DNA of 64,000 nt from an uncultured Bacteroidales bacterium (lineage in GTDB: Bacteria; Bacteroidota; Bacteroidia; Bacteroidales; UBA932), in the NCBI GenBank assembly GCA_944323785.1, contig CALUTU010000009.1:29616-93615 (forward strand). Direction: 5' to 3'. How positions within the stretch are numbered: the stretch's first letter is position 1; the number at the start of each line of letters is the position of its first letter. The notes under the pieces were generated by a model. That model did not search any database. It saw only the letters and a program-made list of their open reading frames with translations, and was not told the origin of the DNA. Positions 17,591 through 26,961 of the stretch are shown in pieces. Made by a program: the position numbers and the translations under genes.

Positions 17591-19246
17591 TTACAAAACC
17601 ATCAGCTGGGCCACTATCACCCTCAGGAACATGGACAGAGGATATACCGTCGCATAAGCCACTGCTATCCTGGACTCGTCAAACGTACTGTTCATGAAAG
17701 CCAGGGCCGTAGGATTGGTATGCGAGCCGCACACCAGACCGGAAATGGAATAATAGTCCAGTTTGAAGACCAGTCTTGCCAGGGTGCAGACTATAATCAG
17801 CGGAATCACCGTTATCAGGAAACCGTAGAGAATCCACATATATCCGCCGCCGACGAGCGCCTCCACGAATCCCTGACCTGCCCCCAGACCGACTGCCGCC
17901 AGGAACAGCGTTATACCCACCTCGCGGAGCATCATATTGGAGCTGGCCGTAGTGTACGTGACCATACCGAAATTGGGGCCGAAACGGGCTATGAGTATCG
18001 CCACTACCAGAGAACCTCCGGCAAGTCCTAGCTTGAGCGGCTGGGACAGTCCGGGCAGCATAATGGGGATGGAGCCGACTATGATACCGAAGAATATACC
18101 TATGAATATAGGGATCAGCTTGGGTTCCCTCAGTTTCCGGACCTGATTGCCGACAAGATTCGCCACTTTGTCTATGGCGCTCTGGGCTCCCACTACCATT
18201 ATGCGGTCACCCAACTGCAGATGCAGTCCCGGGCCGGCAGTAAGGTCGATACCGGCACGGTTGACCCTGGTGATGTTCAGACCGAACTGGGCCCTTATAT
18301 TAAGCTCGCCCAGGCTCTTGCCGTTGATCTCGCTGTTGGTGACCACCAGACGGCGGGATACCAGATTTGTGTCCAGCTTCTCCCATGCGCTCTGGTCCAT
18401 CTCCAGCTTCTTGCCGATAAAGGCGATTACCACATCCGCATTGGCCGCCGACGTGATGACCAGAAGCTTGTCACCTTGCTTGATCACAGAGTCCGAGGTA
18501 GGAATCTCCATATGTCCGTCGGGATGATACTGACGCGAGACCACAAAATGACGGTTCAGGAGGTGGTCCACTTCCGATATCGTCCTGCCGAATATGGCCT
18601 CATTGCGCACCTCGACGGCTATCTTACAGGCACTGTCCTTGCTAACCTCCTGCTTCTCGACTATCTCCTTCTCCTTTTTAAGATCGACCCGGAATATCGC
18701 CCTGGCTCCGAGCAGCGTGAGTATGACACCCACGACTCCCAGAGGATAGGCCACCGCATAACCGGTCGCGATAGTATTGTCCGCAGCTCCCGTAATCTCA
18801 GCGACAGTCTGCTGAGCCGCACCGAGACCGGGCGTATTGGTCACCGCTCCGGACATGACTCCCACCATCGTAGGCATAGGAGTATCGGTTATCAGGTGTA
18901 TGGCCACCGTTATCACGACTCCCAGAACGACAATCATGACCGCGAGCATGTTCATCCGCATTCCGCCTTTCTTGAACGAGGCGAAGAAACCGGGACCGAC
19001 CTGCAGACCGAGAGAGAAGACAAAAAGTATGAGTCCGAAGTCACTGACGAAACTCCGGACTGATTCGTTGATTGTAAAGCCGAAATGCGACAGGAGAATA
19101 CCCACGAAGAGTATCCATGTCACTCCCAGGGATACGCCGAAGACCTTTATCTTGCCGAGCATTATCCCGAGCGCGATTACAATGGCTATGATCAGAATCG
19201 CGTGCGCTACGCTGTCTGAGAATAAAAGTTGGTTCAACCATTCCAT
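17591..19246 (-). CDS. AspT/YidE-family transporter with two RCK_C domains
   Basis: A 551-residue inner-membrane protein. Five or so helices at the N-terminus (residues 10-180) and again at the C-terminus (about 380-551) form the two halves of the AspT-YidE-YbjL duplication fold. Between them lie two TrkA C-terminal ligand-sensing domains (around 210-280 and 295-375; see NGKSLGELNIRAQFGLNI). Each half carries the family glycine-rich GAxTNTPGLGAA or GSHTNPTALAF motif. AspT exchanges aspartate for alanine, but most homologues have unknown substrates. A TACATTTG box (19267-19274) at the end of the FBPase gene could give it a separate promoter. Confidence 0.85.
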   Translation of the reverse strand: MEWLNQLLFSDSVAHAILIIAIVIALGIMLGKIKVFGVSLGVTWILFVGILLSHFGFTINESVRSFVSDFGLILFVFSLGLQVGPGFFASFKKGGMRMNMLAVMIVVLGVVITVAIHLITDTPMPTMVGVMSGAVTNTPGLGAAQQTVAEITGAADNTIATGYAVAYPLGVVGVILTLLGARAIFRVDLKKEKEIVEKQEVSKDSACKIAVEVRNEAIFGRTISEVDHLLNRHFVVSRQYHPDGHMEIPTSDSVIKQGDKLLVITSAANADVVIAFIGKKLEMDQSAWEKLDTNLVSRRLVVTNSEINGKSLGELNIRAQFGLNITRVNRAGIDLTAGPGLHLQLGDRIMVVGAQSAIDKVANLVGNQVRKLREPKLIPIFIGIFFGIIVGSIPIMLPGLSQPLKLGLAGGSLVVAILIARFGPNFGMVTYTTASSNMMLREVGITLFLAAVGLGAGQGFVEALVGGGYMWILYGFLITVIPLIIVCTLARLVFKLDYYSISGLVCGSHTNPTALAFMNSTFDESRIAVAYATVYPLSMFLRVIVAQLMVL

Positions 19247-19266
19247 ATCATACGCAAATAAGCGCG

Positions 19267-19274
19267 CAAATGTA
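19267..19274 (-). promoter_or_regulatory. possible promoter box of AspT-like transporter
   Basis: TACATTTG on the minus strand fits TAnnTTTG and would start transcription about 14 bp before the transporter ATG. No -33 element is visible. Confidence 0.4.
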
Positions 19275-19278
19275 GCAC

Positions 19279-21255
19279 TTATTTACGAGAGGACGGAATA
19301 TTTTTTTCAAAAATAAGTCCCGCACGATAGGCCGCCAGCAGACGCTTGAGGTCCTTTATCTGCTCTTTCAGTTCTTTTCCCACATCGGTATCGCCCACCA
19401 GGGTGCGCTTGTCCACGGACTCCACGACGCGGGTCAGGGACTTGATGTCCACCCCATCCCGCACGGCTCTGTCTATGGACTTGAACGGCTCGTGCTGGGC
19501 CAGCATCAGACCGTAGGAGTTGTAGATCAGCGTATAGCCTGCGATACCGGTCTCGGACTGATACGGCTTGGAATATCCTCCGTCGATTACCAGCAGACGG
19601 CCTCCAGCCTTGATGGGAGACTCGCCTTTCTTGGTCTTGACCGGCACATGGCCGTTGATGATGTGGGTATGCTCTCCGTGCAGGCCGAACTCGTCGAGAA
19701 TCATCTCACAGATGTCCTTACGGTCCTTGTACTGCGAGTAGTAGCCCAGCGTCTCCTTGTGAGTCTCCTTCTCGGCTATGAAATACCTCTCGAAAGTGGC
19801 CATCTTGTCCTTGTCAAACGGAGGAGCGTAGGGGCCGCACCACAGATACCACATGAAATCCTGGGCATAGGCCTTGAGCTTCATGTCCTTCTCCTCATAA
19901 TAAGCCGCCCGGGCCACCTTGTCCACCATATCAAACAGGGCCTTCCCCTTATACGGCTTGCCCAGTATCACAAGTTCCTTGAACGAGCCGTCCGCGTTCA
20001 GGGGCATGGAGGCGTGGAACAGCAGGTTGGAGTTCCGCACCAGATACAGCGAGCCCTTAGAGTAGAGACAGCGGATATGCTTGTCCAGCTGGGCGTTGTT
20101 GGTAAAGTTGCCCAGCAGTTTGGTCACCACGCTCTTCTCCTCGGCTGTCAGTCTGTACGGATGCTCCCGGTCTATGGTGGGGAAATTCATATCCTTCATG
20201 GCATAGTCCTTGTCCCCAACCCGGACTGTACCGTGCTCGAAGTCTATCTTGTCCAGCAGGTTGCGGTCAGACATACCGAACTCCCTGCGGCGGTGTATCA
20301 CATCTCCTTCCAGCTTGAACTGTATGACGGTAATCGCCTTGTGCATCCTGGATATGAGAGTCAGCGTCTTGTCATCATACTTTGAGCCGGCATCTACCTT
20401 GGGCTTGAAGCAGGCACAGGGATCGTCGGCATAGGCGTCCATGGCAAATGTGGCCAGCGGCAGCAGATTGACTCCGTAGCCGTCCTCAAGAGTCTCCAGA
20501 TTGGCGTATCTGAGGCATATGCGCACCACGTTGGCCATACATGCGGCGCTTCCGGCGGCGGCACCCATCCAGATGATGTCGTGATTGCCCCACTGGAAAT
20601 CCACATTGTGGTAACTGCAGAGCATATCCATGATCTTGTGCGCCCCGGGACCGCGGTCGTAGATGTCACCGAGCACGTGCAGAGTGTCGATGGTCAGACG
20701 CTGTATCACATACGCGATGGCGCAGATGAAGCTATCAGCCGAGCCGGTCTCTATTATGGTGTTGAGTATCGAGTAGATATACTCATGCTTGTTGTTGTCG
20801 TTAAGTGACTCGTGTATGAGCTCCTCTATGATGTAGGAATACTCGGGCGGCAGAGCCTTGCGGACCTTGGAACGGGTGTATTTGGAAGCCGCCACCTCCA
20901 GCACCCTGACCATATTGACCAGGTTGATCTTGTACCAGTCCGACATGTTCTTCTCCTTGGCCTTGACCAGTTTGAGTTTCTGCTCGGGATAATAGATGAG
21001 CGTACACAGCTCTTTCTTCTCGTTCTCCTTGAGCTGGAAACCGAAGAGTTCGTCCACCTTGCGCCTGATGACACCGGAAGCGTTGCGGAGCACGTGCTGA
21101 AACGCATCGTACTCCCCGTGCAGGTCCGTCACGAAATGCTCAGTGCCTTTCGGGAGATTGAGAATCGCCTCCAGATTGATTATTTCAGTGCTGGCAGCCT
21201 GCACTGTTGGAAAGCTTTTGGATAAAAGCTCGAGATATTTGAGATCTTTCGCCAT
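19279..21255 (-). CDS. fbp: fructose-1,6-bisphosphatase class III
   Basis: A 658-residue gluconeogenic phosphatase of the class III (Firmicutes/Bacteroidetes) type, which hydrolyses fructose 1,6-bisphosphate. The metallophosphoesterase core is visible: DLHGEYD (44-50), GDIYDRGP, WGNHDIIWMGAA and INGHVPVK, with the metal-binding His/Asp residues intact. Length matches the family (about 640-670). It is 29 bp after dnaE and 32 bp before the transporter, in the same direction. This may be a shared transcript rather than a functional link. Confidence 0.96.
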   Translation of the reverse strand: MAKDLKYLELLSKSFPTVQAASTEIINLEAILNLPKGTEHFVTDLHGEYDAFQHVLRNASGVIRRKVDELFGFQLKENEKKELCTLIYYPEQKLKLVKAKEKNMSDWYKINLVNMVRVLEVAASKYTRSKVRKALPPEYSYIIEELIHESLNDNNKHEYIYSILNTIIETGSADSFICAIAYVIQRLTIDTLHVLGDIYDRGPGAHKIMDMLCSYHNVDFQWGNHDIIWMGAAAGSAACMANVVRICLRYANLETLEDGYGVNLLPLATFAMDAYADDPCACFKPKVDAGSKYDDKTLTLISRMHKAITVIQFKLEGDVIHRRREFGMSDRNLLDKIDFEHGTVRVGDKDYAMKDMNFPTIDREHPYRLTAEEKSVVTKLLGNFTNNAQLDKHIRCLYSKGSLYLVRNSNLLFHASMPLNADGSFKELVILGKPYKGKALFDMVDKVARAAYYEEKDMKLKAYAQDFMWYLWCGPYAPPFDKDKMATFERYFIAEKETHKETLGYYSQYKDRKDICEMILDEFGLHGEHTHIINGHVPVKTKKGESPIKAGGRLLVIDGGYSKPYQSETGIAGYTLIYNSYGLMLAQHEPFKSIDRAVRDGVDIKSLTRVVESVDKRTLVGDTDVGKELKEQIKDLKRLLAAYRAGLIFEKNIPSSRK

Positions 21256-21284
21256 ACCGACAGTTTTTCAGAGTGTTGATGTTT

Positions 21285-24200
21285 TTATGATTTGTTTATT
21301 CTATAATGCAGTCCGTTTAGTCTGAGGAAAGACAGGAAGTCATCCGCCGCCGTCACGCTGTACTTGCGCGAGAAGAACTCGGCGTTGACCTTGTCATCAT
21401 GTACATTGAGCGTCAGCATGGACTTGCCCTTGTTGTGACGCACTGATTTCTTCAGGGATCTGATAAACTCGCTGTTGACGATCTCCAGCGGCACGTCTAT
21501 CACTATCTCCTTTATCATGGACTCCCTGACATTGGCCAGCAGGGATATAGCCCTGATCTTCGGGAAACCGCCCGAAATCTCAAACCGCTTGCCTCCCCTG
21601 GCGTTCTTGTCCTCGACCTTGTTGAAGCGCGGGGCCACATAGACCCGGAGCAGCAGGAACTCATGAACCCTGAGGAATCCGCTGAACGCCTCATAGTCCT
21701 TGTCAAAGAGTGTAAACGTCACAGATCCCTTAAAATCCTCTACAGTCACCTTGCAGATAGTCCCCACGCCATTGGATTTGGGCCTTATGTCCACACCGCT
21801 CACCAGACCGGCTATATACTGGTCCTTCTCGAAAGCCTCGCGCTCCTTGCTGGACGACACCTCGTCCACATAGGCACTCCACTCCGGAATACTCATGGTT
21901 GTGAAATTCTCCACCTCGAAACGGAACCTGTCCAGCGGGTGCGCCGAGATGTACATACCCACCAGCTCCTTCTCCTTCTTAAGCATCTCTATCTGGTCCA
22001 GTTCGTGCAGTACGGGCAGCTGAGGCCGCACCGTCTCCACCTCGTCCGCACCCCCGAAGAGACTGTTTTTCATGGACTCGGCTGTCTTCTGATACAGAGA
22101 ACCGTAACGCAGCAGCAGATCCAGACAGGTCTCCCCCTTGCCGGCATCCATGGCAAACGAGCCCCGGTTGATCTCCGGGAACGAATCGAAAGCACCGCTG
22201 TACGCCAGAGCCTCCACTCCCTTCTTATTGACCGAAGTATACGGAATCCTCTCCATGAAATTGAAGATGTCCTTGAACGGGCCGCCGGCCTTGCGAACCT
22301 CTATGATACTGTTCACCGCTCCGATACCGATACCCTTGATACCGGCCATACCGAAACGGATGTTGCCGTCCTTGTTGACGGTGAACTTGGTGTAACTCTC
22401 GTTGACATCCGGCCCGAGAATCTTCATGCCGTTGCGCCGGCAGTCATCCATGAACTTGGTGATCTCGTCGATGTTGTTGAGGTTGTTGCTCAGGACGGCG
22501 GCCATGTACTCAGCCCTGTAGTGAGCTTTCAGGTAACCGGTCTGGTAGCCTACCCATGCGTAGCAGGTGGCATGGGACTTGTTGAAGGCGTAGGACGCAA
22601 ATGCCTCCCAGTCGTTCCATATCTTATTGAGTATGGCTTCGGGATGTCCGTGTTCCAGACCTCCGGCAAAGAACTCGTCCTTTAGCTCGGCCATAACCTT
22701 GATCTGCTTCTTTCCCATCGCCTTACGCAGCTTGTCGGCCTTTCCCTTGGTGAAGCCGGCCAGCTTCTGGGACAGCAGCATGACCTGCTCCTGGTAGACG
22801 GTCACTCCGTAAGTGTCGTGCAGGTACTCCTCCATATCCGGCAGGTCGTACTCGATCTTGCTCCGGCCGTGCTTGCGGGCCACAAAGTCGGGGATATAGT
22901 CCATAGGACCCGGACGGTAGAGAGCGTTCATCGCGATAAGGTCCTCGAACCTGGAGGGCTGAAGCTCCATAAGCCACTTCTGCATACCGTCGGACTCAAA
23001 CTGGAACACACCCACCGTGTCGCCCCGGGAAAAAAGCTCATATGTTTCCTTGTCATCAATAGGAATGGAGTTGATGTCCAATTCCTCGCCCCGCGACTGC
23101 CGGATATTCTCCACGGCATCCTTAAGTATTGTCAGGGTCTTAAGGCCCAGAAAGTCCATCTTCAGCATACCGGCCGACTCAATCAGGCTGCCCTCGAACT
23201 GCGAGACGAGGATGTCCTTGCCGGTCTCCTTATCCTTGGCCGTGCTCAGGGGGATGAAGTTCGTAAGGTCGTCGCGGCCGATGATGGTGGCGCAGGCATG
23301 TACGCCGGTGTTGCGGACCGTACCCTCCAGCCGCTCGGCGTACAAGAGGGTGTCGTGGACCAGCTGGTCGCCACTGTTGAAGGCTTCCTTGAACTCTGGC
23401 ACCTTCTCCAGACAGAGCTTTATTGTAGGGTCCTCATCCTTGGACTCAGTCACCTTTTTCTTCTGTCCGGGATGGTCAGGATCATCTATCTCCTTATCTT
23501 TCTGAACAGTAACCTTTCTGGGCACCAGCTTGGCCAGCCTGTCCGTAGTGTCCAGACTCAACTTCTGGATACGGCCCACGTCGCGGATAACGCTCTTGGT
23601 GGCCATCGTACCGAAGGTAATCACGTGCGATACGTGGTCCTTGCCGTACTTGTCCTCCACGTACTTGAACACCCGGTAGCGGCCCTCATCATCGAAGTCA
23701 ATGTCGATATCGGGCATGGATATACGGTCGGGGTTCAGGAAACGCTCGAACAGCAGGTCGTACTTTATCGGGTCTATATTGGTAATCGTAAGACAGTAGG
23801 CCACCACCGAGCCGGCAGCGGAGCCTCGTCCCGGCCCCACCCACACGCCCATATTGCGGGCAGCCTTGATAAAATCCTGGACTATAAGAAAATAATCGGG
23901 AAATCCCATCTTCTTGATAGTCGCCAGCTCGAAGTCAATCCTCTCCCTCGTGGCCTCGGGTATGTCCTCCCCGTAGCGGCGGTGCGCTCCCTCGTAGGTA
24001 AGGAAGTGCAGGTAGTCGTTGGAATCGGTAAATCCCTCCGGCAGAGGGAATATCGGGAGAATCGGGTCGTGGTTGAGGTTCAGCACCTCGCATTTGTCCA
24101 CGATCTCCAGGGTATTGGATATCACCTCGGGATGATCGGCGAAGATGGCCGACATCTCCTCGGTGGACTTGAGGTATTCCTGCTGGGTGTAGCGCAGACG

Positions 24201-24932
24201 CTTGGGGTCGTCAAAGTCGGAGTTGGTGCTGATGCAGATCAGACGGTCGTGTGCCGGGCCGTCCTCCTTGCGCACGAAATGCACGTCATTGGTGGCCACC
24301 ACCTTGATGCCCAATTTCTCCGCAATCCGGAATATGACCTCATTGACCTCCTGCTGATGGGCGAAAGTGCTCTTCTCCGCCCCCGGCACATCGGTCTCGT
24401 GCCGCTGCACCTCTAAATAATAGTCCTCCCCGAAGATGGACCTGTACCATGCCGCCACCTCCTCCGCCTTGGCCGTGTCGCCCTCCATGATGGCCTGAGG
24501 CACCTCGCCGCCGAGACAGGCCGAGCAGCAGACGATGCCCTCATGGTACTGCTCTATCAGCTCGTGGTCGATACGCGGCTTGTAGTAGAAACCCTCGATG
24601 TAGGCCTTCGAGGAGAGCTTGATGAGATTGTGGTAGCCCTGCATGTTCTTGGCCAGCATGATCAGGTGGTAGGAGCTCTGGTCCTCACGGCCCTTCCGGT
24701 CGAAACGGCTTGCACCTGCCACATAGAACTCGCAGCCCACGATAGGCTTCAGCGGGGCATTCTTCTTAGCCACTGTATCGAGAAACTCCTTCACGCCGAA
24801 CATGTTCCCATGGTCAGTTATCGCCAGGGCCGGCTGGCCGTTCGCCACAGCAGTATCGATCAGGTCCCCTATCTTGGACTGACCGTCCAGAATCGAATAC
24901 TGGGTATGGACATGCAGGTGGGCAAATGACAT
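21285..24932 (-). CDS. dnaE: DNA polymerase III alpha subunit
   Basis: The replicative polymerase catalytic subunit, 1215 residues, DnaE1-like. The N-terminal PHP domain has HLHVHTQYS (5-13) and ITDHGNMFGV. The palm carries the catalytic acids in MPDIDIDFDDEGR. The GPGRGSAAGS loop, the fingers and the tandem HhH region (GMAGIKGIGIGAVNSI) follow, and the C-terminal OB fold (GTICKVTVEDFKGSVTFTLF) is present. There is no fused exonuclease, so proofreading would come from a separate epsilon subunit. It starts the minus-strand run that continues into FBPase. Confidence 0.97.
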   Translation of the reverse strand: MSFAHLHVHTQYSILDGQSKIGDLIDTAVANGQPALAITDHGNMFGVKEFLDTVAKKNAPLKPIVGCEFYVAGASRFDRKGREDQSSYHLIMLAKNMQGYHNLIKLSSKAYIEGFYYKPRIDHELIEQYHEGIVCCSACLGGEVPQAIMEGDTAKAEEVAAWYRSIFGEDYYLEVQRHETDVPGAEKSTFAHQQEVNEVIFRIAEKLGIKVVATNDVHFVRKEDGPAHDRLICISTNSDFDDPKRLRYTQQEYLKSTEEMSAIFADHPEVISNTLEIVDKCEVLNLNHDPILPIFPLPEGFTDSNDYLHFLTYEGAHRRYGEDIPEATRERIDFELATIKKMGFPDYFLIVQDFIKAARNMGVWVGPGRGSAAGSVVAYCLTITNIDPIKYDLLFERFLNPDRISMPDIDIDFDDEGRYRVFKYVEDKYGKDHVSHVITFGTMATKSVIRDVGRIQKLSLDTTDRLAKLVPRKVTVQKDKEIDDPDHPGQKKKVTESKDEDPTIKLCLEKVPEFKEAFNSGDQLVHDTLLYAERLEGTVRNTGVHACATIIGRDDLTNFIPLSTAKDKETGKDILVSQFEGSLIESAGMLKMDFLGLKTLTILKDAVENIRQSRGEELDINSIPIDDKETYELFSRGDTVGVFQFESDGMQKWLMELQPSRFEDLIAMNALYRPGPMDYIPDFVARKHGRSKIEYDLPDMEEYLHDTYGVTVYQEQVMLLSQKLAGFTKGKADKLRKAMGKKQIKVMAELKDEFFAGGLEHGHPEAILNKIWNDWEAFASYAFNKSHATCYAWVGYQTGYLKAHYRAEYMAAVLSNNLNNIDEITKFMDDCRRNGMKILGPDVNESYTKFTVNKDGNIRFGMAGIKGIGIGAVNSIIEVRKAGGPFKDIFNFMERIPYTSVNKKGVEALAYSGAFDSFPEINRGSFAMDAGKGETCLDLLLRYGSLYQKTAESMKNSLFGGADEVETVRPQLPVLHELDQIEMLKKEKELVGMYISAHPLDRFRFEVENFTTMSIPEWSAYVDEVSSSKEREAFEKDQYIAGLVSGVDIRPKSNGVGTICKVTVEDFKGSVTFTLFDKDYEAFSGFLRVHEFLLLRVYVAPRFNKVEDKNARGGKRFEISGGFPKIRAISLLANVRESMIKEIVIDVPLEIVNSEFIRSLKKSVRHNKGKSMLTLNVHDDKVNAEFFSRKYSVTAADDFLSFLRLNGLHYRINKS

Positions 24933-24956
24933 ATATTATCCTTGATTTCTTCCCCA

Positions 24957-24964
24957 CAAAGATA
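24957..24964 (-). promoter_or_regulatory. dnaE promoter box
   Basis: TATCTTTG on the minus strand, 24 bp before the dnaE ATG, fits the -7 consensus. No -33 element at the usual distance. Confidence 0.5.
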
Positions 24965-24985
24965 ACACTATTTCCTCCGCCCGCC

Positions 24986-25037
24986 TATTGAAAAGCGTAG
25001 TTTTTCATAGCATTTTCTATTGAAAAGTTTAACTTTG
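24986..25037 (+). promoter_or_regulatory. mntA-hepT promoter with 10-bp direct repeat
   Basis: TAACTTTG (25030-25037) fits the -7 box, 19 bp before the mntA ATG. TATTGAAAAG occurs twice, at 24986-24995 and 25018-25027, exactly 32 bp (three helical turns) apart and just upstream of the box, which is a plausible operator arrangement. Confidence 0.5.
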
Positions 25038-25056
25038 TAAGTGAATCTATTTAAGA

Positions 25057-25353
25057 ATGAAAACAAAAGAAGAATATATATCACTTTTATCCTCCCACAC
25101 CGATGAGTTGAGATCTGACTATGGAGTAAAATCCATGAGGATCTTCGGCTCCGTATCCCGTGACGAGCACGGTGAGGACAGCGACATCGATGTATGCGTA
25201 GATATGGCTCCCAAAGCTTATCTGGTAGCGGCATTAAAGAGGTTTTTGGAGAATCTCCTTCAATGTTCCGTGGACATAGTCCGGATACACAGGCATATAA
25301 ACCCTTTCTTACTTAAAGAGATCGAACATGACGGAATCTTCATATTCAAATAA
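25057..25353 (+). CDS. mntA: MntA-type minimal nucleotidyltransferase (antitoxin)
   Basis: A 98-residue minimal nucleotidyltransferase. The signature GS-x10-D-x-D is intact (G31, S32, D43, D45) and a third acid sits in the SVDIVR strand. In characterised pairs MntA AMPylates the HepT toxin on a tyrosine and so inactivates it. The gene overlaps hepT by 26 bp, the usual arrangement for translational coupling. Promoter and possible operator repeats lie directly upstream. Confidence 0.88.
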   Translation: MKTKEEYISLLSSHTDELRSDYGVKSMRIFGSVSRDEHGEDSDIDVCVDMAPKAYLVAALKRFLENLLQCSVDIVRIHRHINPFLLKEIEHDGIFIFK

Positions 25354-25714
25354 CCGCGTACGCAGTCTCTTTCTGCAAATCAAAGACGCAATCCTTCAAT
25401 TAATTGAATGGAACAAGGATGTCTGTTCTCCTGAAGATTACTATTCATCACCGGATGGAATGAAAAATCTCGCAGCCAGCTGCATGCTCATCGAAGCTAT
25501 CGGCGAAGGCATCAAGCAGGTTGACAAACTCACACAGTCCAAGTTGCTGTGCGAACGTCCGGAAATTCCATGGATTGATGTAATAGGCATACGGAATCAC
25601 ATAGCACACGGATATTTTGATATAGACGGAGATATCGTTTTCGACATCGTCAAAAATAATCTCAACGATCTTTTGGCAGCTGTCGATTACTTCTTATCTG
25701 CCGATATTCGGTAA
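25328..25714 (+). CDS. hepT: HepT-like HEPN ribonuclease toxin (DUF86)
   Basis: A 128-residue all-alpha HEPN protein with the catalytic R-x4-H-x-Y motif (R89, H94, Y96 in RNHIAHGY), so it should be an active RNase whose tyrosine is the AMPylation target. The N-terminal half has the long helices typical of DUF86. It overlaps mntA by 26 bp and ends 5 bp before the convergent U32 gene. The catalytic motif argues against decay. Confidence 0.88.
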   Translation: MTESSYSNNRVRSLFLQIKDAILQLIEWNKDVCSPEDYYSSPDGMKNLAASCMLIEAIGEGIKQVDKLTQSKLLCERPEIPWIDVIGIRNHIAHGYFDIDGDIVFDIVKNNLNDLLAAVDYFLSADIR

Positions 25715-25719
25715 ACGCA

Positions 25720-26961
25720 TTATTTGTGCTCGAAGATGTAGACTTTGTCGGCACGGCGGACACGGGCAGGGACTGGGATGGAGCAGGCGACACCCTGGGC
25801 CGCACTCTGAGCTGGTATGAGGTCTACGCGGATCTCCGGGATATCCATCTCGACAACTCCGGTAGTAGGGCCGATGATGAGGATGTGCTGGCCGACTTTC
25901 AGCGGGGCCGCTTCGACGAGAATCTCCGCCACTCCCAGATTGGAAAAGTAATTGTTGACCTTGCCGGCATAGACCTTCTTCATGGTCGCGCTGCTGCCGT
26001 AGACACTGCTCCATTCTCCCAGACGGGCGCCCTGGTAGTAGCCGTCCCAGAAGCCCCGGTTAAACACCTGCGAGAGCTGGTCCCGGAACGAGGCCCCGAA
26101 CTCCGGAGTGAACGTACCGTTCTCCACGGCATCGGCGGCGGCGCGGTACGCACTGACCACCTTCTGCACATACTCCGCCGGACGGGCACGCCCCTCGATC
26201 TTGAACACCGAAACGCCGGCCGCCGCCATTTTATCCAAGAACTCTATGGTACACAAGTCCTTGGGAGACATGATATACTTGTTGTCTATCTCCAGTTCGT
26301 AACCGGTCTCCAGGTCCGTGACCCTGTACCCCCGGCGGCAGAGCTGGAGGCAGGAGCCGCGGTTGGCCGACTTGCCGTTCTCGTGCAGGCTCAGATAGCA
26401 TTTGCCCGAGACAGCCATGCACAAAGCCCCGTGGCAGAACATCTCGATCTGCACGGGACGGCCCGAAGGACCTGTGATATGCTCCGATGCTATCCTGTCG
26501 CTGATTGCCCGCACCTGGTCCAGATTGAGTTCCCTGGCCAGAACCATCACGTCCGCATACTGCGAATAAAAGCGGACCGCTTCCGTGTTGGAGATATTGA
26601 GCTGGGTGGAGATATGCACTTCCATACCGATACGGCGGGCGTACTCTATAGTCGTGATATCCGAAGCTATGACGGCCGTAACTCCCGCCTCCTTCGCTGC
26701 ATCAAGAGTGCTGTATGCCTTGGGGACATCCTCGTCATACAGGATGATATTGAGAGCCAGATAGGTCTTTACGTCATTCTCCGAACAGTAGCGGACTATC
26801 TCCGGAAGGTCGGAGAGAGTAAAATTGTTCGCGCTGTGCGAGCGCATGTTCAGGTCCTCGACCCCGAAATACACCGAATCAACCCCGGCCTGCACGGCAG
26901 CTGTAAGGGCCTCGAAGCATCCGGCCGGGGCCATTATCTCAAGTCTGTGTCCACTGCTCAT
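25720..26961 (-). CDS. trhP: U32 peptidase-family protein, TrhP-like tRNA hydroxylation
   Basis: A 413-residue protein with the U32 signature EMFCHGALCMAVSGKCYLS at about 175-195 and an N-terminal TIM-barrel-like start (LEIMAPAGCFEALTAAVQAG). Further cysteines in RGSCLQLCRRGY fit an iron-sulfur or metal site. Length and domain order resemble YegQ/TrhP, which is needed for 5-hydroxyuridine in tRNA; protease activity is not expected. RlhA, a paralogue acting on 23S rRNA, is longer. The start overlaps the stop of the prenyl synthase by 4 bp. Confidence 0.85.
   Translation of the reverse strand: MSSGHRLEIMAPAGCFEALTAAVQAGVDSVYFGVEDLNMRSHSANNFTLSDLPEIVRYCSENDVKTYLALNIILYDEDVPKAYSTLDAAKEAGVTAVIASDITTIEYARRIGMEVHISTQLNISNTEAVRFYSQYADVMVLARELNLDQVRAISDRIASEHITGPSGRPVQIEMFCHGALCMAVSGKCYLSLHENGKSANRGSCLQLCRRGYRVTDLETGYELEIDNKYIMSPKDLCTIEFLDKMAAAGVSVFKIEGRARPAEYVQKVVSAYRAAADAVENGTFTPEFGASFRDQLSQVFNRGFWDGYYQGARLGEWSSVYGSSATMKKVYAGKVNNYFSNLGVAEILVEAAPLKVGQHILIIGPTTGVVEMDIPEIRVDLIPAQSAAQGVACSIPVPARVRRADKVYIFEHK

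Noticed and set aside
16490-18031. Long plus-strand open frame opposite ychF and the transporter
   Set aside because: It crosses two well-identified genes in antisense and encodes a His/Arg-rich protein without recognisable domains; similar antisense frames occur at 22818-24416, 25726-26973 and 52489-54024.
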